Positions 35,702 to 47,912 of a DNA stretch of 64,000 nucleotides are shown here, piece by piece. This DNA comes from Tanytarsus gracilentus (lineage: Eukaryota; Arthropoda; Insecta; Diptera; Chironomidae): positions 9,325,501 through 9,389,500 of the forward strand of contig JAXRKN010000044.1 in the NCBI GenBank assembly GCA_038502055.1, given 5' to 3'. Both the position numbers and the translations under genes were made by a program. The notes beneath the pieces were generated by a model that was not told the DNA's origin, made no database searches, and saw only the letters and a program-made list of their open reading frames with translations. Within the stretch, counting starts at the first letter, position 1, and every line of letters begins with the position of its first letter.

Positions 35702-36216
35702 ATATTTATTAAGAGAAATAGAATAGGAAGGAAAAATAAAACTTTAAATTTCGCAATACAATTACAATTTCCAATCCGAAAGCCCTTGCAGCGATGCTTG
35801 ATTTTCGATTTCGATTGAATGCGCACGAGGAAAGTCGATTTTTGAGAGAACACTTTAGGTGTGTTTTGCAATAATCGTTTAAACTTTCATTTGATTAATT
35901 TACAGTTAAGTCGTCGTTCTCAACTTGTAAAAATTTGTTTTTTATTCTGTGCAATTTATATTTTTTTTTCTATTTGAAAACATTCGACAGAGTTCAAAGT
36001 GATGTGAATTGTCCGCGAAAGCTATTAATAGCCGAAAATTATTTGATAAAATTCCAAGTAAGTCGTAAACAAAATTACGGTGATTATTTTTTGTATATTT
36101 TCAAAGTTATTAAAAGACGTAAAAATAATTTTTCTTCTTCTATAAGTTCAATGACTCATCTTTTGCTTATTTTTGCAGCTATTAAAAGGTGAAAGAGAAG
36201 GAAAGTTAAGCTGGAA
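35702..36216. promoter_or_regulatory. divergent promoter region between PAIP1 and SLC12A9
   Basis: A 515-bp head-to-head spacer that must hold both promoters and 5' UTRs. A T-rich stretch ending in TTTTTGCAG at about 36171-36179 could be a 5' UTR intron acceptor for SLC12A9. No TATA element was assigned. Confidence 0.45.
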
Positions 36217-39200
36217 ATGATGGCGGCCAACATAGGTAGCTCCTCCGTAAACAATGATGATCCCGAGACAACTCCAATAAATCCAAATCGTCAACAATCG
36301 ACGTTAACACAGCGAATAACAAATCTCTTTCGAAGCCGACAACAAGATGAGGGAGTTTCGGAGGGCTACGTAGAGTTTGGTGGCATGAACTCATCAAACA
36401 ACACATCGGGTTCAGAACAAAGAACATTAGGCACATTTTCTGGCTGCTTTGCTCCAGTCAGTTTATCAATGTTCTCGGCACTGGTTTTCATTCGGTATGT
36501 ATATAGTGTCTATATAATGATTCTTATCAAACAAACACTTATTTTTCTAGTGTCGGATTTCTCGTTGGCAACGCGGGTCTATACATAACGCTGCTGCAGT
36601 TTTTAATTGCTTATGTCATCCTCGTATTCACAGTCTGTTCAGTCTGTGCTATCTCGACAAACGGTAATTACTAATTTTATCATTTAAATTCGTGACTGAC
36701 GCATGACTAATTTTATGTGCAATCTCGCTTATATAGGAGCAATTGAGGGTGGCGGAGTGTACTTTATGATATCGAGGACACTTGGACCTGAATTTGGCGG
36801 TGCTATAGGCACTCTCTTTTTTCTTGCGAACGTTGTCGGATGTGGTCTTGCAATTACTGGATGCGTTGAAGGATTGCTGCAAAATTTCGGCGCAAATGGT
36901 TATCTTCTGCCGGAAGGATCAATGGGATTTTTAGAGGAGGGTCGTTGGTATCGATTTGGCTACTGCACGATTGTCAACACCTTAATTCTTGTGGTTGTGC
37001 TTATAGGCGCCGCAATGTTCGCAAAAACGTCGGTATTGATTTTAGGGATAGTCGTCGTATGCTTGATTGCGGTTTACATCAGTTTCATTACGCAAGGCCC
37101 AATAGAAGTTAATATTCCCCTTGAAAATAGCCTATTGGATCGAAACATTACACCATTCCTCAGCTATACTGGCTTATCGAAGCAAACTTTAATCGATAAC
37201 TTGGGCGAAAATTATGGACAAGATTACACGTCAAATGGAAATGCGGTGAACTTTGCAATCGTCTTTGGTGTGCTCTTTTCAGGAGTGACTGGTATCATGG
37301 CTGGCGCCAACATGTCTGGAGAATTGAAGAATCCACAAAAGTCAATTCCAACTGGAACACTATCGGCCGTTGCCTTTACTTTCGTATGCTACATTCTTCT
37401 CTCCGTACTTATGGCCTGTACATCGCCCTCAATTTTACTACGTAACAATTATCTGTTCCTCATGCCAGTCAACCTTGTTCCCGCCTTTGTTGCAGTTGGC
37501 ATCCTCACGGCCACATTTTCCACTGCGCTCAGTAATTTAATTGGAAGTTCAAGAGTGCTCGAGGCATTGGCGAAAGATCAAGTTTTTGGTTACTTTTTAA
37601 ATCCAATCATCAGGGGAACTTACAATGGAAACCCGATTGCGGCAGTTCTTACGAGCTTTGTACTTGTTGAGTTGATTTTATTGATCGGAAGTTTAAACGT
37701 GATTGCACAAATTAACTCGGTGCTGTTTATGTTGAGCTATCTAGCAACTAATCTAGCATGTCTAGGCATCGAGATTACGGGCGCCATCAATTTTCGGCCG
37801 ACATTCAAATATTTCACTTGGCATACAGCTTTTGTCGGTCTGATGGGGACTTTGATTATGATGTTTGTCATCAATCCGATTTACGCATCAATGTCAATCA
37901 TTTTATGTTTGATTCTTGTTATCGCTCTGCACCTTTTCTCACCAGCTGCGCAAGGACAACAATGGGGTTCGATTTCACAAGCGCTGATGTTCCATCAAGT
38001 ACGAAAATATTTATTGATGCTCGACTCGCGAAAGGATCATGTGAAATTCTGGAGACCTCAAATGCTTTTATTGGTTTCGAGTCCGAGGTAATAATTTTAG
38101 AATTTAATTATTTGAAAAATATTTTATGATTTACTTTCTATCTATTAGGTCATGCTGTCCGTTGATTCATTTTGTAAATGACATGAAAAAGGGAGGACTT
38201 TATGTCATTGGTCATGTCAAAACTGGCGAATTCAAGGACAACGAAATCGATCCAACTGTTGAGGAGTACACGAATTGGCTGAGCCTTATCGACCACATGA
38301 AAGTGAAATCATTTGTTGAATTGACGCTCGCAAAAACTGTACGTGAGGGAATTCAACATTTAATTAGAATTTCAGGCATGGGAGCCATGAAACCAAACAC
38401 AATCATCATGGGATTTTATGATGAAGAGGCATGCATGGACTTTTTCGACGATGACAATTCTCCATATAGAACAAATAAGTTTAGTTCATCAAACACTGGC
38501 GTTCTATTTCCATATCGAAAAAAGAACGACATCAAATCGCTCAGTCCCGATGAATATGTGAGCATTTTAAGTGATGTCCTTCGTATGAGGAAAAATATAT
38601 GTCTGTGTCGACATTTCAATCGATTGAATAAAACAACGATTTCTACATCCAATCACATCAAATACATAGATTTATGGCCAATTAATATTTTTGATCCGAG
38701 CAATGAAAATCCCTTCGATATGGCGTCACAATTTATGATGCAACTCGCGTGCATTATCAACATGTCAGCAGTATGGAAGAAACTTCAATTGAGAGTTTTC
38801 CTTTGTGAAACTGGCGATAATGAGCAGCAACCATTCGAGCGTCCGGCTGAATTTCGCTTGAAAGATTTACTTAATCAGTTGAGAATTCCAGCGACAATTC
38901 ATCAGATACCCGAATGGAAAAACAGCGCTGAGACACCGCGCAATCGTAATTTGCTCCGCAATCTAACGAGAAATTCCGAGAATGAGACATCACCGATGAC
39001 GGAAGACAATATGAACCGAATGAAGCTGTATATGCAGAGGTAAGTTAGTTTTTTATAATTAAGAACTTAATTAGTAAACTTAACTTAAATTTTAGAATTA
39101 ATCAAATGATCCGCGACCATTCAAATTCAACTGCTGTCACTTTCATGTATCTTCCTCCACCACCAAACATTTCGATGAATTTTAAGAGCAAGTGTGTCAA

Positions 39201-39355
39201 CTATTTGGTGAGTTTATTCATTAATTTAGATTAATAAATCAAAGAACTTAATTAATTCTTATTTCTTTCAGGATCTTCTAAGTGAACTTACTTACGACTT
39301 GCCACCTACCATCCTCGTACACGGCCTGTCCACCGTGACAAATATCAACCTCTAA
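36217..39355 (+). CDS. SLC12A9: solute carrier family 12 member 9 (cation-chloride cotransporter interacting protein)
   Basis: Member of the cation-chloride cotransporter family in the CIP1/SLC12A9 branch. Six exons join in phase: 36217-36494, 36551-36663, 36737-38087, 38149-39039, 39096-39207 and about 39272-39355 (about 942 residues). A polar N-terminus (about 75 residues) is followed by the first membrane segment beginning FAPVSLSMFSALVF. The core transporter motifs are GGGVYFMISRTLGPEFGG, FSGVTGIMAGANMSGELKNP and GSSRVLEALAKD, with about 12 predicted membrane helices. The large cytoplasmic C-domain (GGLYVIGHVKTG, FVELTLAKTVREG) ends in the family-type tail LPPTILVHGLSTVTNINL. The exact first base of the last exon is uncertain by one. 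Intact. Confidence 0.94.
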
Positions 39356-39985
39356 GAAAATATTTACTTTTAACACCATGACCACATCTACACACAACTA
39401 ATTATGTTTTTAAATAACTTATCAAGTATTCTTCCATGAAATGCTGAGCGTTGATTCCTCACACTTTGTTTATCTCAAAAGGAAATTAATTAAAACTATA
39501 TGAGTAAGATTAATTTGATGATTAACGTACATATTTTTAGAAAAGTGTAACACAAAAATTAAAATTTAATGTAGTGATTAGCTTGCAACAATGAATTTAT
39601 TTTTAGGGAGACGATGCCAAGTTTAAATTATTCGTATGTACATGCTTGGTGTGACTATCTCTTGATTCTTGACTGTAAATAATTTTGGGAAAATTCTCAG
39701 GCACATTTTGAGGTGCTTTTAAATTTATATTTAACAAAAAGATCTTTAAAAAATAGAAGAAAAAATCCCAAAATATTTTTTGATAAACTAGGAAATTTTT
39801 TTACATACATTCCCTCGAAAAAAAAGAAATTTCACACAAAAACCACACAATCATTTTTATCAATGAGTGAAAAATAAATAAAATTTTATGACGTTAAAAA
39901 TCCATGAGCATGATAATAAAGAAAAATTATTTATTCTTGAATGTATCAAAAACATGTGTCCTTATTTATGCACACTCATCAGGCT
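39356..39985. other. SLC12A9 3' UTR and spacer
   Basis: AT-rich sequence after the SLC12A9 stop with several AATAAA-type signals (for example near 39875). It ends at the left inverted-duplication segment. No gene seen. Confidence 0.5.
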
Positions 39986-40745
39986 ATTGATTGCGAGTAA
40001 TTTGATGAAAATCGGATGTAATTGAATTATCAAAGTTTGAGTGCCGTCGGCACGGAGGCGAGAAAAAGGAAAGAGCCGAAAGTTGTTCTTTATGATGTTG
40101 CCGATTGTTGTTCAATAAAACCACCATAAACTCAAAAATTCTCATCAGCAGCAAGCAAATTGATGACACGTGTGGATTTCAGGAATAAAAGATTTTAAAA
40201 AGGAGGTGCAGCACTTTGCAAATGTGATTCATTTAATTATAATTCATACAACAATAAAGGTAGTTAGTTTGTGTGTGTGTGTGTCTTGTTTAGGGGTGAC
40301 ATTTCAATTGTGATTGCAGTTGATTTTGATGAAATTAAAGATGAATAAATGTTGTCATTATGATTCTTTTCTCTCGACTGGTGTGATCTTGATTAAAACT
40401 GTCGCGATGGCAATGCATTGGCACAGGATGTGAGAAATTTAATAAAACATCAAAAAAATTCTTCGCTACCTTTTAAATTCAGGGAGATAAAAATCTGTGA
40501 AATAATTTCGCTGCTTGACTTCCCACTTTTTTTATTTTGCTATCTGGCATCCCATTCAGAAATCAGAGTGAGGACAAACAACAAGCATAAGCAGCAGGAT
40601 TTACACGCTCACTTTTTGATTTAATTTTCCATCGACGAAGGGTGAAAAAATTATTTTCATCAATGAGATTTTATCGAGTAAATAATAACATTAATCTAGG
40701 CACTGATGCACGTAATTTACTCAATAAAGTGCATGGGCGTGATGT
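39986..40745 (+). repeat. inverted duplication segment A, left copy
   Basis: Nearly identical in reverse complement to 46938-47710. Shared landmarks are a GT microsatellite (about 40268-40285), the AAGTTGTTCTTTATGATGTTG segment near 40080 and GCACTGATGCACGTAATTTA near 40700. Small indels mark the inner end. A 61-codon ORF recurs in both copies but resembles no protein family. Confidence 0.92.
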
Positions 40746-40939
40746 AAGTGTTTGGGAAAAAATCGAGTGGACAATTAATTCGAAATTGATTTTATCTTTA
40801 ACGATTTTTATGCAAAAATATTTTTGGTAACTTAATGAGAAGTTTGCATTTTATCTTCATCAACTTCACACTCTGAGACTTTTTTAGAATTATGAAAAAT
40901 CATTAAAATATAATTGCACGATTTGCAGCATAATGAGGC

Positions 40940-41743
40940 CAAAAAAATCATGACATTAAGCGACGGCATTTACAAGTTCAAAATCCTCTCAATGATATCA
41001 AATGTCACAACTTCATCCCTTCATGTGTGCATTAAAAACCTCACAGTTAAAAATTTCCATCCTCAGTCACGTGTCGCTGCAGACTTTCGAGATTTATTTC
41101 TCGAAATGTTTTTTTACTGCAGGTTGACTTCAGCTATTAAGTCAATTAGGATGATGTCCATCACATGTTTAAGTTCTTCTTAAGTCCTTAATAATTGCTC
41201 GACGAAATTTGAGTAATTTTTAATGTTAATTTGGCAAGCAATTAATTTCTCAAAAATCATCGGCTTATCAATTAATTTTAACAGCGATCGACATTGTATG
41301 CGATGATGAATTAATTGAATTTTAATTACATCCATTGACAGCCATGATTTGCCGTTAAATTTTCTCTTCTCCTGCTGCTGATTTTGTGCTGTGATGATGA
41401 TGAAATGATTTCGTAATGTGAAGCCACGTAACGACTCAAACTCAACTCATTTAGTTCAACATTGTGTGAATGCATGCACGACGATATCAGTCAAGATTTT
41501 CATTGGCTGAATAAAATTCCATCCCCGATTTCTCCTCCTGGCTGCAAAATGTTCACTAACACAATCAAAACACGATGACTTGAAAATTTTCCGCTCACAG
41601 CTGAGAAAAAATTATGTCAAAAGCTTTTCTTCGATAAATTTTCCATTTTCTCATTTTCAACCCATGATGAGCGTTGGAGTTAATTAGGACTTCCAACACT
41701 CAACAACGCGGCAATCAGCAGCTCATTAAAATTTGCATTCTGA
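40940..41743 (+). repeat. inverted duplication segment C, left copy
   Basis: Nearly identical in reverse complement to 47913-48716, about 804 bp in each copy. Shared landmarks are CATGACATTAAGCGACGGCA at the outer end, CACGTGTCGCTGCAGACTTT in the middle and CAACGCGGCAATCAGCAGCT at the inner end. The short ORF at the outer end recurs in both copies and has no recognisable homology. Confidence 0.92.
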
Positions 41744-41978
41744 TGCACTGAAGAAAAAGCAAGTACAAGGATGCATGTATGAGTGCGCTCATTCTGCGCA
41801 TGATGACACATTCAATCACTTTTCTCATTATCCCTTCAACAACATCTCACACAGGCAATTGCTGCTAATGTAGAAAAACCATTTATCGTTGATGGTGATT
41901 TATCAGTTCATTTGCGGCTGTTGAACTGTGAGGATCGAAAAAAAACTAAAAGGATAATTTTTTGAAGAGAGAATAAAA

Positions 41979-44900
41979 ATGGCTGCAGTTCAAATGTCTG
42001 AGAAAAGTTTACATTTTAATTCCACAACAACATCCAGTGCGAAAACTCCATTTGGAATTGAGGATATTTTGTACATTAATAATAACAATAAAAATATTCA
42101 TGATAAAAATTTAATGAAGAAAATTGGTGAAAATAATTTTGAGGAAAATAATAAGAAGAGTGAAAGGTTAGAAAATCATCGTTAAGAATGTGAAAATTCA
42201 ATTAGACAATTTTGGTGTCTTAAATTTTTAAAAATAAAATTCACAGCAACCGGAAATTTTTTAAACATTTATTTAAAAATCATGTCAGTGATTTTATGTC
42301 GGACTAATTTTGGCAACATAAAAAATCAAACAACCCAAAATTGTGATGCTGTTGAGAAATTTACTTGGAAAACTTCAAATCGACTTGAAATCTCTTTTAT
42401 AACATTAGGAGCGACATTAATTGAAATTAAAGCGCCTGATCGTGATGGAAATGTCGGTGATGTATTAATGGGCTATGATAATCTTGAGGACATTCTTAAA
42501 GATGGTAAATTTCATTTTGGATCGGTTGTTGGACCTGTTGGTGGCATTATAAAAAATGGCGAGTTTTGCATCAAAGGAAAAATTCAAATTTTAAAAAGAA
42601 ATTTGAAGAATCAACATTGTGTCGACAGTGGAATTCATGGATTGCATCGAGTCAATTGGACGCCATTCGTTGATGGAAATGATTTGATTTTGAGTCATGC
42701 TACCGACGGTAGAGATGATTTTCCAGGAATTTTACTAATCCAAATTTTTATTAGCGTCAATTTTAAAAATTCTTTGATAATCAGAATGACAGCAAGAAGC
42801 AACAAAATCACACCAATCGATTTGAGCTTTAAATTTTACTTTAATTTGGCGTCTCATGATGGTGGAAGTGAAGAATTTTTAAATCACATGGTGATGGTCA
42901 AAAGTTCTGAATTCAGCGAAAGAAATAAAAATGGAATGTTCTCGAAATCATTTAAAAGTCTTTTCGGAAGTGAAAAAGATTTTCGTGACTCAAGTGAAAT
43001 TAAGAAAATTTTTACTGCATGCGAAAATTTCGACTTGCTCTATAAAATTAGTTCAAACGATGAAAAAGTTTGCAAATTTCGTGCGATTCACGTGAGAACT
43101 GGAAGAGTCTTGGAAATTTTCACAAATCAAAATTATCTTCATTTTTCATCGTGTCCTGAATTTCCAGAAAACGGAAAAACTTTCAAAGTTGAAGAAGAAA
43201 ATTTAACTCTCGAATATTTGCGGACAAAATTGACAGAAAAAGAAATTGAATTTTTTAAATGTCGCGTCGATACCGATCAAATTGAAATGAAGTCTAAAAA
43301 TCCAGTACAAGATGACTTGCACACCAATTGTCTCGATGTCAAAGAAGAAGAAATTAAAGAAGTCATTGGAAAAAATAAAACAAAATATTTTCAAAATTCA
43401 GGATTTTCAATTTCATGCCACAACTTTCCAAACGCTGTCAATCATCAACAAAAGTATCCTGAAATTTTGCTTTTGCCGGGACAATTGTATGAGAATTTTT
43501 TGACAATCAATTTTGGGATACATGTTAACAAAAAACCAATTAAACCTCATCCAATAAAAATTGAAAGTTGCTACTGTGAAAGCTTGCAAAATTAAAAATA
43601 TCTAAGCTTAATTTATTTTAAGAAAAAAAATGAACTGACAAATTATAAAATTAAATTTAAACATTTTTTTACAGACATCACAAACAACATCACTTGCAAT
43701 CTGTGTCACTTCCACCTCCTCATTCACATCAAAATTCTAGCAATAGTCAGCCATTAGTTTACACCTCGCCGCCTCCCTATGCTGAGCATCAAAACTATCT
43801 TCAAATGTTGGGAGCTTATCTGACACCAACTGCAACCGGCTACAAATGTGTCGATCCTTACTTTTTATCGCAAGGTAAGCTCGCATTGAATTGGGTAAAA
43901 AATAGTTTTAAAAAAACTTTAAAACAGGTTTTCTCACTGGTTTTCCCAACAACGGATGTCATGTGCCAGAAATTTTGGGCATTGGAATGGGAATGAGTGC
44001 TTTGAGACATTGCAGGAGAAGAAAAGCCAGAACAGTTTTCAGTGATCCTCAATTGACTGGCTTGGAGAAAAGATTCGAAGCACAGAGGTGAAAATAATAA
44101 TTTTAATTTAATTTCTAATTAAATGATTATGAAAAAAATATAAAGCAGATATCTTTCTACACCTGAGAGGGTTGAACTTGCGACGGCATTGGGACTTTCG
44201 GAAACTCAAGGTAATTTTCGTCTTCTTTTAATATTTAAATTCTTAAAGAGGGTTTTTTAAATATTTTAAATTTTTTCTGCTTTTTACAGTCAAAACTTGG
44301 TTTCAAAATCGAAGAATGAAATGTAAGTAAATATCCCGAAAGTGCTTGATTAAATTATTTTTCATGCCTAAATTAGCTTTGTTAAATTTACCAAAACTTT
44401 TTCATTTTGCCAGTCAAAAAGCAACTTCGAAGAAAAGATGCAGCAACCAGCAGCAGTAATAATACGACAACAAGTCCTTCCAATAACAATAATCAAGGTG
44501 AGTTCATATATTTTTAAAAATTCCAAAAGTCTATAAAAATATTTTCTTCGCTTGTTTAAATTTCCTTTTGTTTTCTTATTGATTTTCTTGCCTCCCCAAA
44601 AAATTCCAAGACATTTTCAAGTCTGCTGGAAATTAAATTAAAAATTCTTCGTTTTTCCTCAGATCCATCTTCAGACTTTTCGTCATCACGAAGCGGCAAC
44701 AACAACGACAACAACCTTAACGTCTCCTCGGCAACCACAAACTCCAATGGCAGCAGATTGAATCAATCAAAGGCATTCTACAGCAATAGTGATATCAAAT
44801 TATCATCTAATGGAACTCAAAAGACGCCAAATTTCAATTGCATTCTCCAAAATTATCCGCCAATGATGAAAGGTTCGTGTAGTGGAAGTGAAAAAGACTC

Positions 44901-44979
44901 AATGAGCGACATCGATACAGATGATGAGAGCGATGTAGACATTTTGGGTGGCGAAATTGCGGGCAGCATGTTGTGTTGA
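41979..44979 (+). CDS. bsh: brain-specific homeobox protein (bsh/BSX)
   Basis: Homeodomain transcription factor of neuronal lineages. Seven exons join in phase: 41979-42166, 43675-43874, 43928-44087, 44149-44210, 44290-44322, 44414-44497 and 44663-44979 (347 residues). An EH1-like repression motif, PFGIEDIL, lies at about residues 24-31. His/Gln/Pro-rich sequence follows. The homeodomain spans about 159-218 (KARTVFSDPQLTGLEKRFEA, YLSTPERVELATALGLSETQ, VKTWFQNRRMK) with Gln at position 50, and is cut by three introns. The tail is Ser/Asn-rich with an acidic end (DIDTDDESDVDILGG). The donor of exon 1 (GTTAGA) is weak, but phase and the EH1 motif support the exon. Intron 1 (1.5 kb) contains a complete intronless gene on the same strand. 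Flanked by inverted duplications. Confidence 0.93.
42282..43595 (+). CDS. galactose mutarotase-like protein, probably catalytically inactive
   Basis: Aldose-1-epimerase fold, single exon of 437 residues lying wholly within bsh intron 1 on the same strand. Family landmarks: LGATLIEIKAPDRDG, LMGYDNLEDI, SGIHGLHRVNWTPF, TPIDLSFKFYFNLAS and NFPNAVNHQQKYPEILLLPG. Against human GALM the first catalytic His (107) is kept as His119. The ungapped TPxxL..xxYFNLA block puts Lys184 where the catalytic His176 should be. The CLETQNWPDAVN block aligns to a segment with Ser378 in place of the catalytic Glu307. The GRVANRI sugar-binding motif is GPVGGII. A Lys/Glu-rich insert of about 60 residues precedes the last strand, making it longer than the usual 340-380. 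The start is the ATG before MSVILCRTNF. It may bind a sugar without catalysis. Confidence 0.85.
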   Translation: MSVILCRTNFGNIKNQTTQNCDAVEKFTWKTSNRLEISFITLGATLIEIKAPDRDGNVGDVLMGYDNLEDILKDGKFHFGSVVGPVGGIIKNGEFCIKGKIQILKRNLKNQHCVDSGIHGLHRVNWTPFVDGNDLILSHATDGRDDFPGILLIQIFISVNFKNSLIIRMTARSNKITPIDLSFKFYFNLASHDGGSEEFLNHMVMVKSSEFSERNKNGMFSKSFKSLFGSEKDFRDSSEIKKIFTACENFDLLYKISSNDEKVCKFRAIHVRTGRVLEIFTNQNYLHFSSCPEFPENGKTFKVEEENLTLEYLRTKLTEKEIEFFKCRVDTDQIEMKSKNPVQDDLHTNCLDVKEEEIKEVIGKNKTKYFQNSGFSISCHNFPNAVNHQQKYPEILLLPGQLYENFLTINFGIHVNKKPIKPHPIKIESCYCESLQN

Positions 44980-45445
44980 AATTAAATAGATTCTCAGAAG
45001 AAAAAAATATTGAGTAAAATTAAATTTAGCAGTCAGTTTGAAAAAGAAAGCATTCACTTCCATTAAAGGATAAAAAATCCAGAAATTCATAGTCATTAAT
45101 TTAAAAACCACTAATTAGAAATTTAATAAAACAAATAATTGTGTAGCAAAAAAAAATATTCCACTTTAAATCGTTTTTATCTGCTCCAATTTTCCCCTTC
45201 GATGCCATCTTGAATTTTCTCCGTTATTATCTTTTATGCGGAAAATTGTGAACGCCCACAAAGTAATGCTCGACAGTAAAATATTTCAAGAGTCTCCCTC
45301 GTGACGACAAATTGACATGGAAATTGGAAAATATGAACGTGATTTTATGAATTGGAAGTTGATTGAAGAAAATTGCTTTTGTGGTGTGAGAGGAGAAAAT
45401 GATAAAAGGAACAACTTTTATGATGCTCACGTCGAGTGCCATTCT

Positions 45446-46472
45446 TTATTCAATAAACATCTCATCGTACGGAATATTGCCAAAAAGATTATTTAGAATT
45501 GACTTAAAGATTTTACCCATCGAACTTTCCATGGCTGGTTTAATCTCACGAAGGATATCACTCCAGTTGTCGTTTGTGAACTTGTTGAAGGTGTCTCCGA
45601 GTTGTTGGTTCCCGTTGAACAAGTTTGTAAATTCCATTCGCGCACTAGAGATTAAAAATTTAACGGAATTTTAAAAAAAAATAATCAAATTTTTCCACTC
45701 ACTTTTTAACCTCAAAGTTGAACCTTATTTTGTCCACTTGTAAATGTCTTTTTCCATCTTTCTCGATTTTTTTCGTCAATAATTTTATGACACCTTCATT
45801 CTCATCTGCAAACACGTGGTTTGTAATAAAATAAACACTCGAGTCACAATGTCATCGATAATAAAATTATTTCCGGAAGACTTACAAAATGTAATGTTAG
45901 CCTTGCCATCGCCTTGAACCGGCAAGATGAGAACTTTGCCGTTGGCTTTGTAGTCTCCGGTAAGTGAGTAAATTGGATGGTAATACTTGAGCTCGATTTT
46001 TGCTTTATCGAGATTTTTTCCTAAACCTTGAATCGATCGGAATTTTATTTGAGAAAATCCTTCCATTTGTGCGTTGGAGAAATCGAGTCTGAGGTTTACG
46101 GGTCCGCTTCCACCTTGATTGATTCCAATTTTCTTAATAAAAAGGGGATCAAGAGTGGGTATGCCGAGTTCGGGATATCCTGAATGAAAAATGTTTTCAA
46201 ATTATTAAATGACAAATTTTTGATTCAATAATAAATTTAATGTTTTCGTTAAAATTTACCATTTTTTCCTCGGCTAACAATTTCCGAAGCAACTTTAGCG
46301 AAACACTGTGTGTCACCCCAACGGCATCTTATTTGATTTTCAGCTAAATTAAAATATTTACAAAATATTTATTCACTTTAATTTATTGTTAATTATTAAT
46401 TTTTTTCTTACGAAATTTAGCACCATAATTAACATTCAGCAGCGTGGCGAAAGCAAACAAAAATCTTAACAT
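45446..46472 (-). CDS. takeout / juvenile-hormone-binding-protein family protein
   Basis: Secreted lipid-binding protein of the insect takeout/JHBP family, which carry juvenile hormone or other hydrophobic ligands. Five exons join in phase: 46472-46412, 46343-46260, 46179-45886, 45805-45703 and 45644-45446 (246 residues, the usual length). A signal peptide MLRFLFAFATLLNVNYG precedes the conserved N-terminal cysteine pair (IRCRWGDTQCFAK). The family stretches LGIPTLDPLFIKKI, IELKYYHPIYSLTGDYKANG and the C-terminal helix FNKFTNDNWSDILREIKPAM follow. ATG 46472 was chosen because it begins the signal peptide; upstream in-frame Met codons would add about 38 non-signal residues. It is convergent with bsh, 466 bp between stops, and lies inside the inverted-duplication pair. 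Confidence 0.92.
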
Positions 46473-46937
46473 TTTTTTTCTAGCGTACGAAAATATTTGA
46501 AGATCACTTTGATGATTAAGAGATAAAAATTTATGGATGACGCGGCGTAAGGCTGGAAGCAAAATTAACACTGAGTGGGTCATCACTATGGGAAGAGGCT
46601 TTTTATACTTAACATGCTCATTGGTATTTTTTGAGAATTTTTCTCTCGATATTTTGATTTATTTGCTTAAGAGCGTAATTAATTCACAAGCGTCATAAAA
46701 ATATGTGTGCTTTGTGCCTTTAAAGTATTTTAACGACAAATTCATTTACGGTGGTTCGAGTGCTTGAACTTAGTAGTTGTTTGAACAATGGTTGATTTTT
46801 ATTTAGCACAAATTACAGTGCATCTTTTTAAAATTACTTAAAATCGCGAGGAATTTGTTTCAATTAAAAATTTCTTCATTTTAAAATCATAAATTTCCTT
46901 CAAAGCATCACGACTTAAATAGCTCATAAATTAGCGT

Positions 46938-47710
46938 CAATCACGCCCACCACTTTATCACCATATGATTGAGTAAATTACGTGCATCAGTGCCTAGATT
47001 AATGTTATTATTTACTCGATAAAATCTCATTGATGAAAATAATTTTTTCACCCTTCGTCGATGGAAAATTAAATCAAAAAGTGAGCGTGTAAATCCTGCT
47101 GCTTATGCTTGTTGTTTGTCCTCACTCTGATTTCTGAATGGGATGCCAGATAGCAAAATAAAAAAAAAGTGGGAAGTCAAGCAGCGAAATTATTTCACAG
47201 ATTTTTATCTCCCTGAAATTAAAAGGTAGCGAAGAATTTTTTTTGATGTTTTATTAAATTTCTCACATCCTGTGCCAATGCATTGCCATCGCGACAGTTT
47301 TAATCAAGATCACACCAGTCGAGAGAAAAGAATCATAATGACAACATTTATTCATCTTTAATTTCATCAAAATCAACTGCAATCACAATTGAAATGTCAC
47401 CCCTAAACAAGACACACACACACACAAACTAACTACCTTTATTGTTGTATGAATTATAATTAAATGAATCACATTTGCAAAGTGCTGCACCTCCTTTTTA
47501 AAATATTTTATTCCTGAAATCCACACGTGTCATCAATTTGCTTGCTGCTGATGAGAATTTTTGAGTTTATGGTGGTTTTATTGAACAACAATCGGCAACA
47601 TCATAAAGAACAACTTTCGGCTCTTTCCTTTTTCTCGCCTCCGTGCCGACGGCACTCAAACTTTGATAATTCAATTACATCCGATTTTCATCAAATTACT
47701 CGCAATCAAT
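46938..47710 (-). repeat. inverted duplication segment A, right copy
   Basis: Reverse complement of 39986-40745 with small indels, including about 11 extra bases near 46960. It carries the same short ORF, here on the plus strand, and the same CA/GT microsatellite (about 47412-47425). It lies to the left of the right copy of segment C. Confidence 0.92.
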
Positions 47711-47912
47711 TTTTACAGTGCAGAATTTTGTTTCAGGACACGCGAGGGTGCGAGGACATGTTGAGTGTTGATAATTTTTCAAAACTATAAAATTAAAAAA
47801 GTAAAAATTTTTACTAATTAAAAAATTCCTGAAAATGTTTTTCACATTTAAGTGACAGCATGCAAATTAGCATGATGAAAAATAGATTTTTCCACTCTTC
47901 GTTATTCTCAAG

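Noticed and set aside
39984..40169. 61-codon ORF repeated in both copies of segment A as a conserved peptide
   Set aside because: The identity is explained by recent DNA duplication; composition is unremarkable and no family or splice context supports it.
40914..41183. 77-89 codon ORF repeated in both copies of segment C
   Set aside because: Same reason: it reflects near-identical DNA copies, with no recognisable domain.
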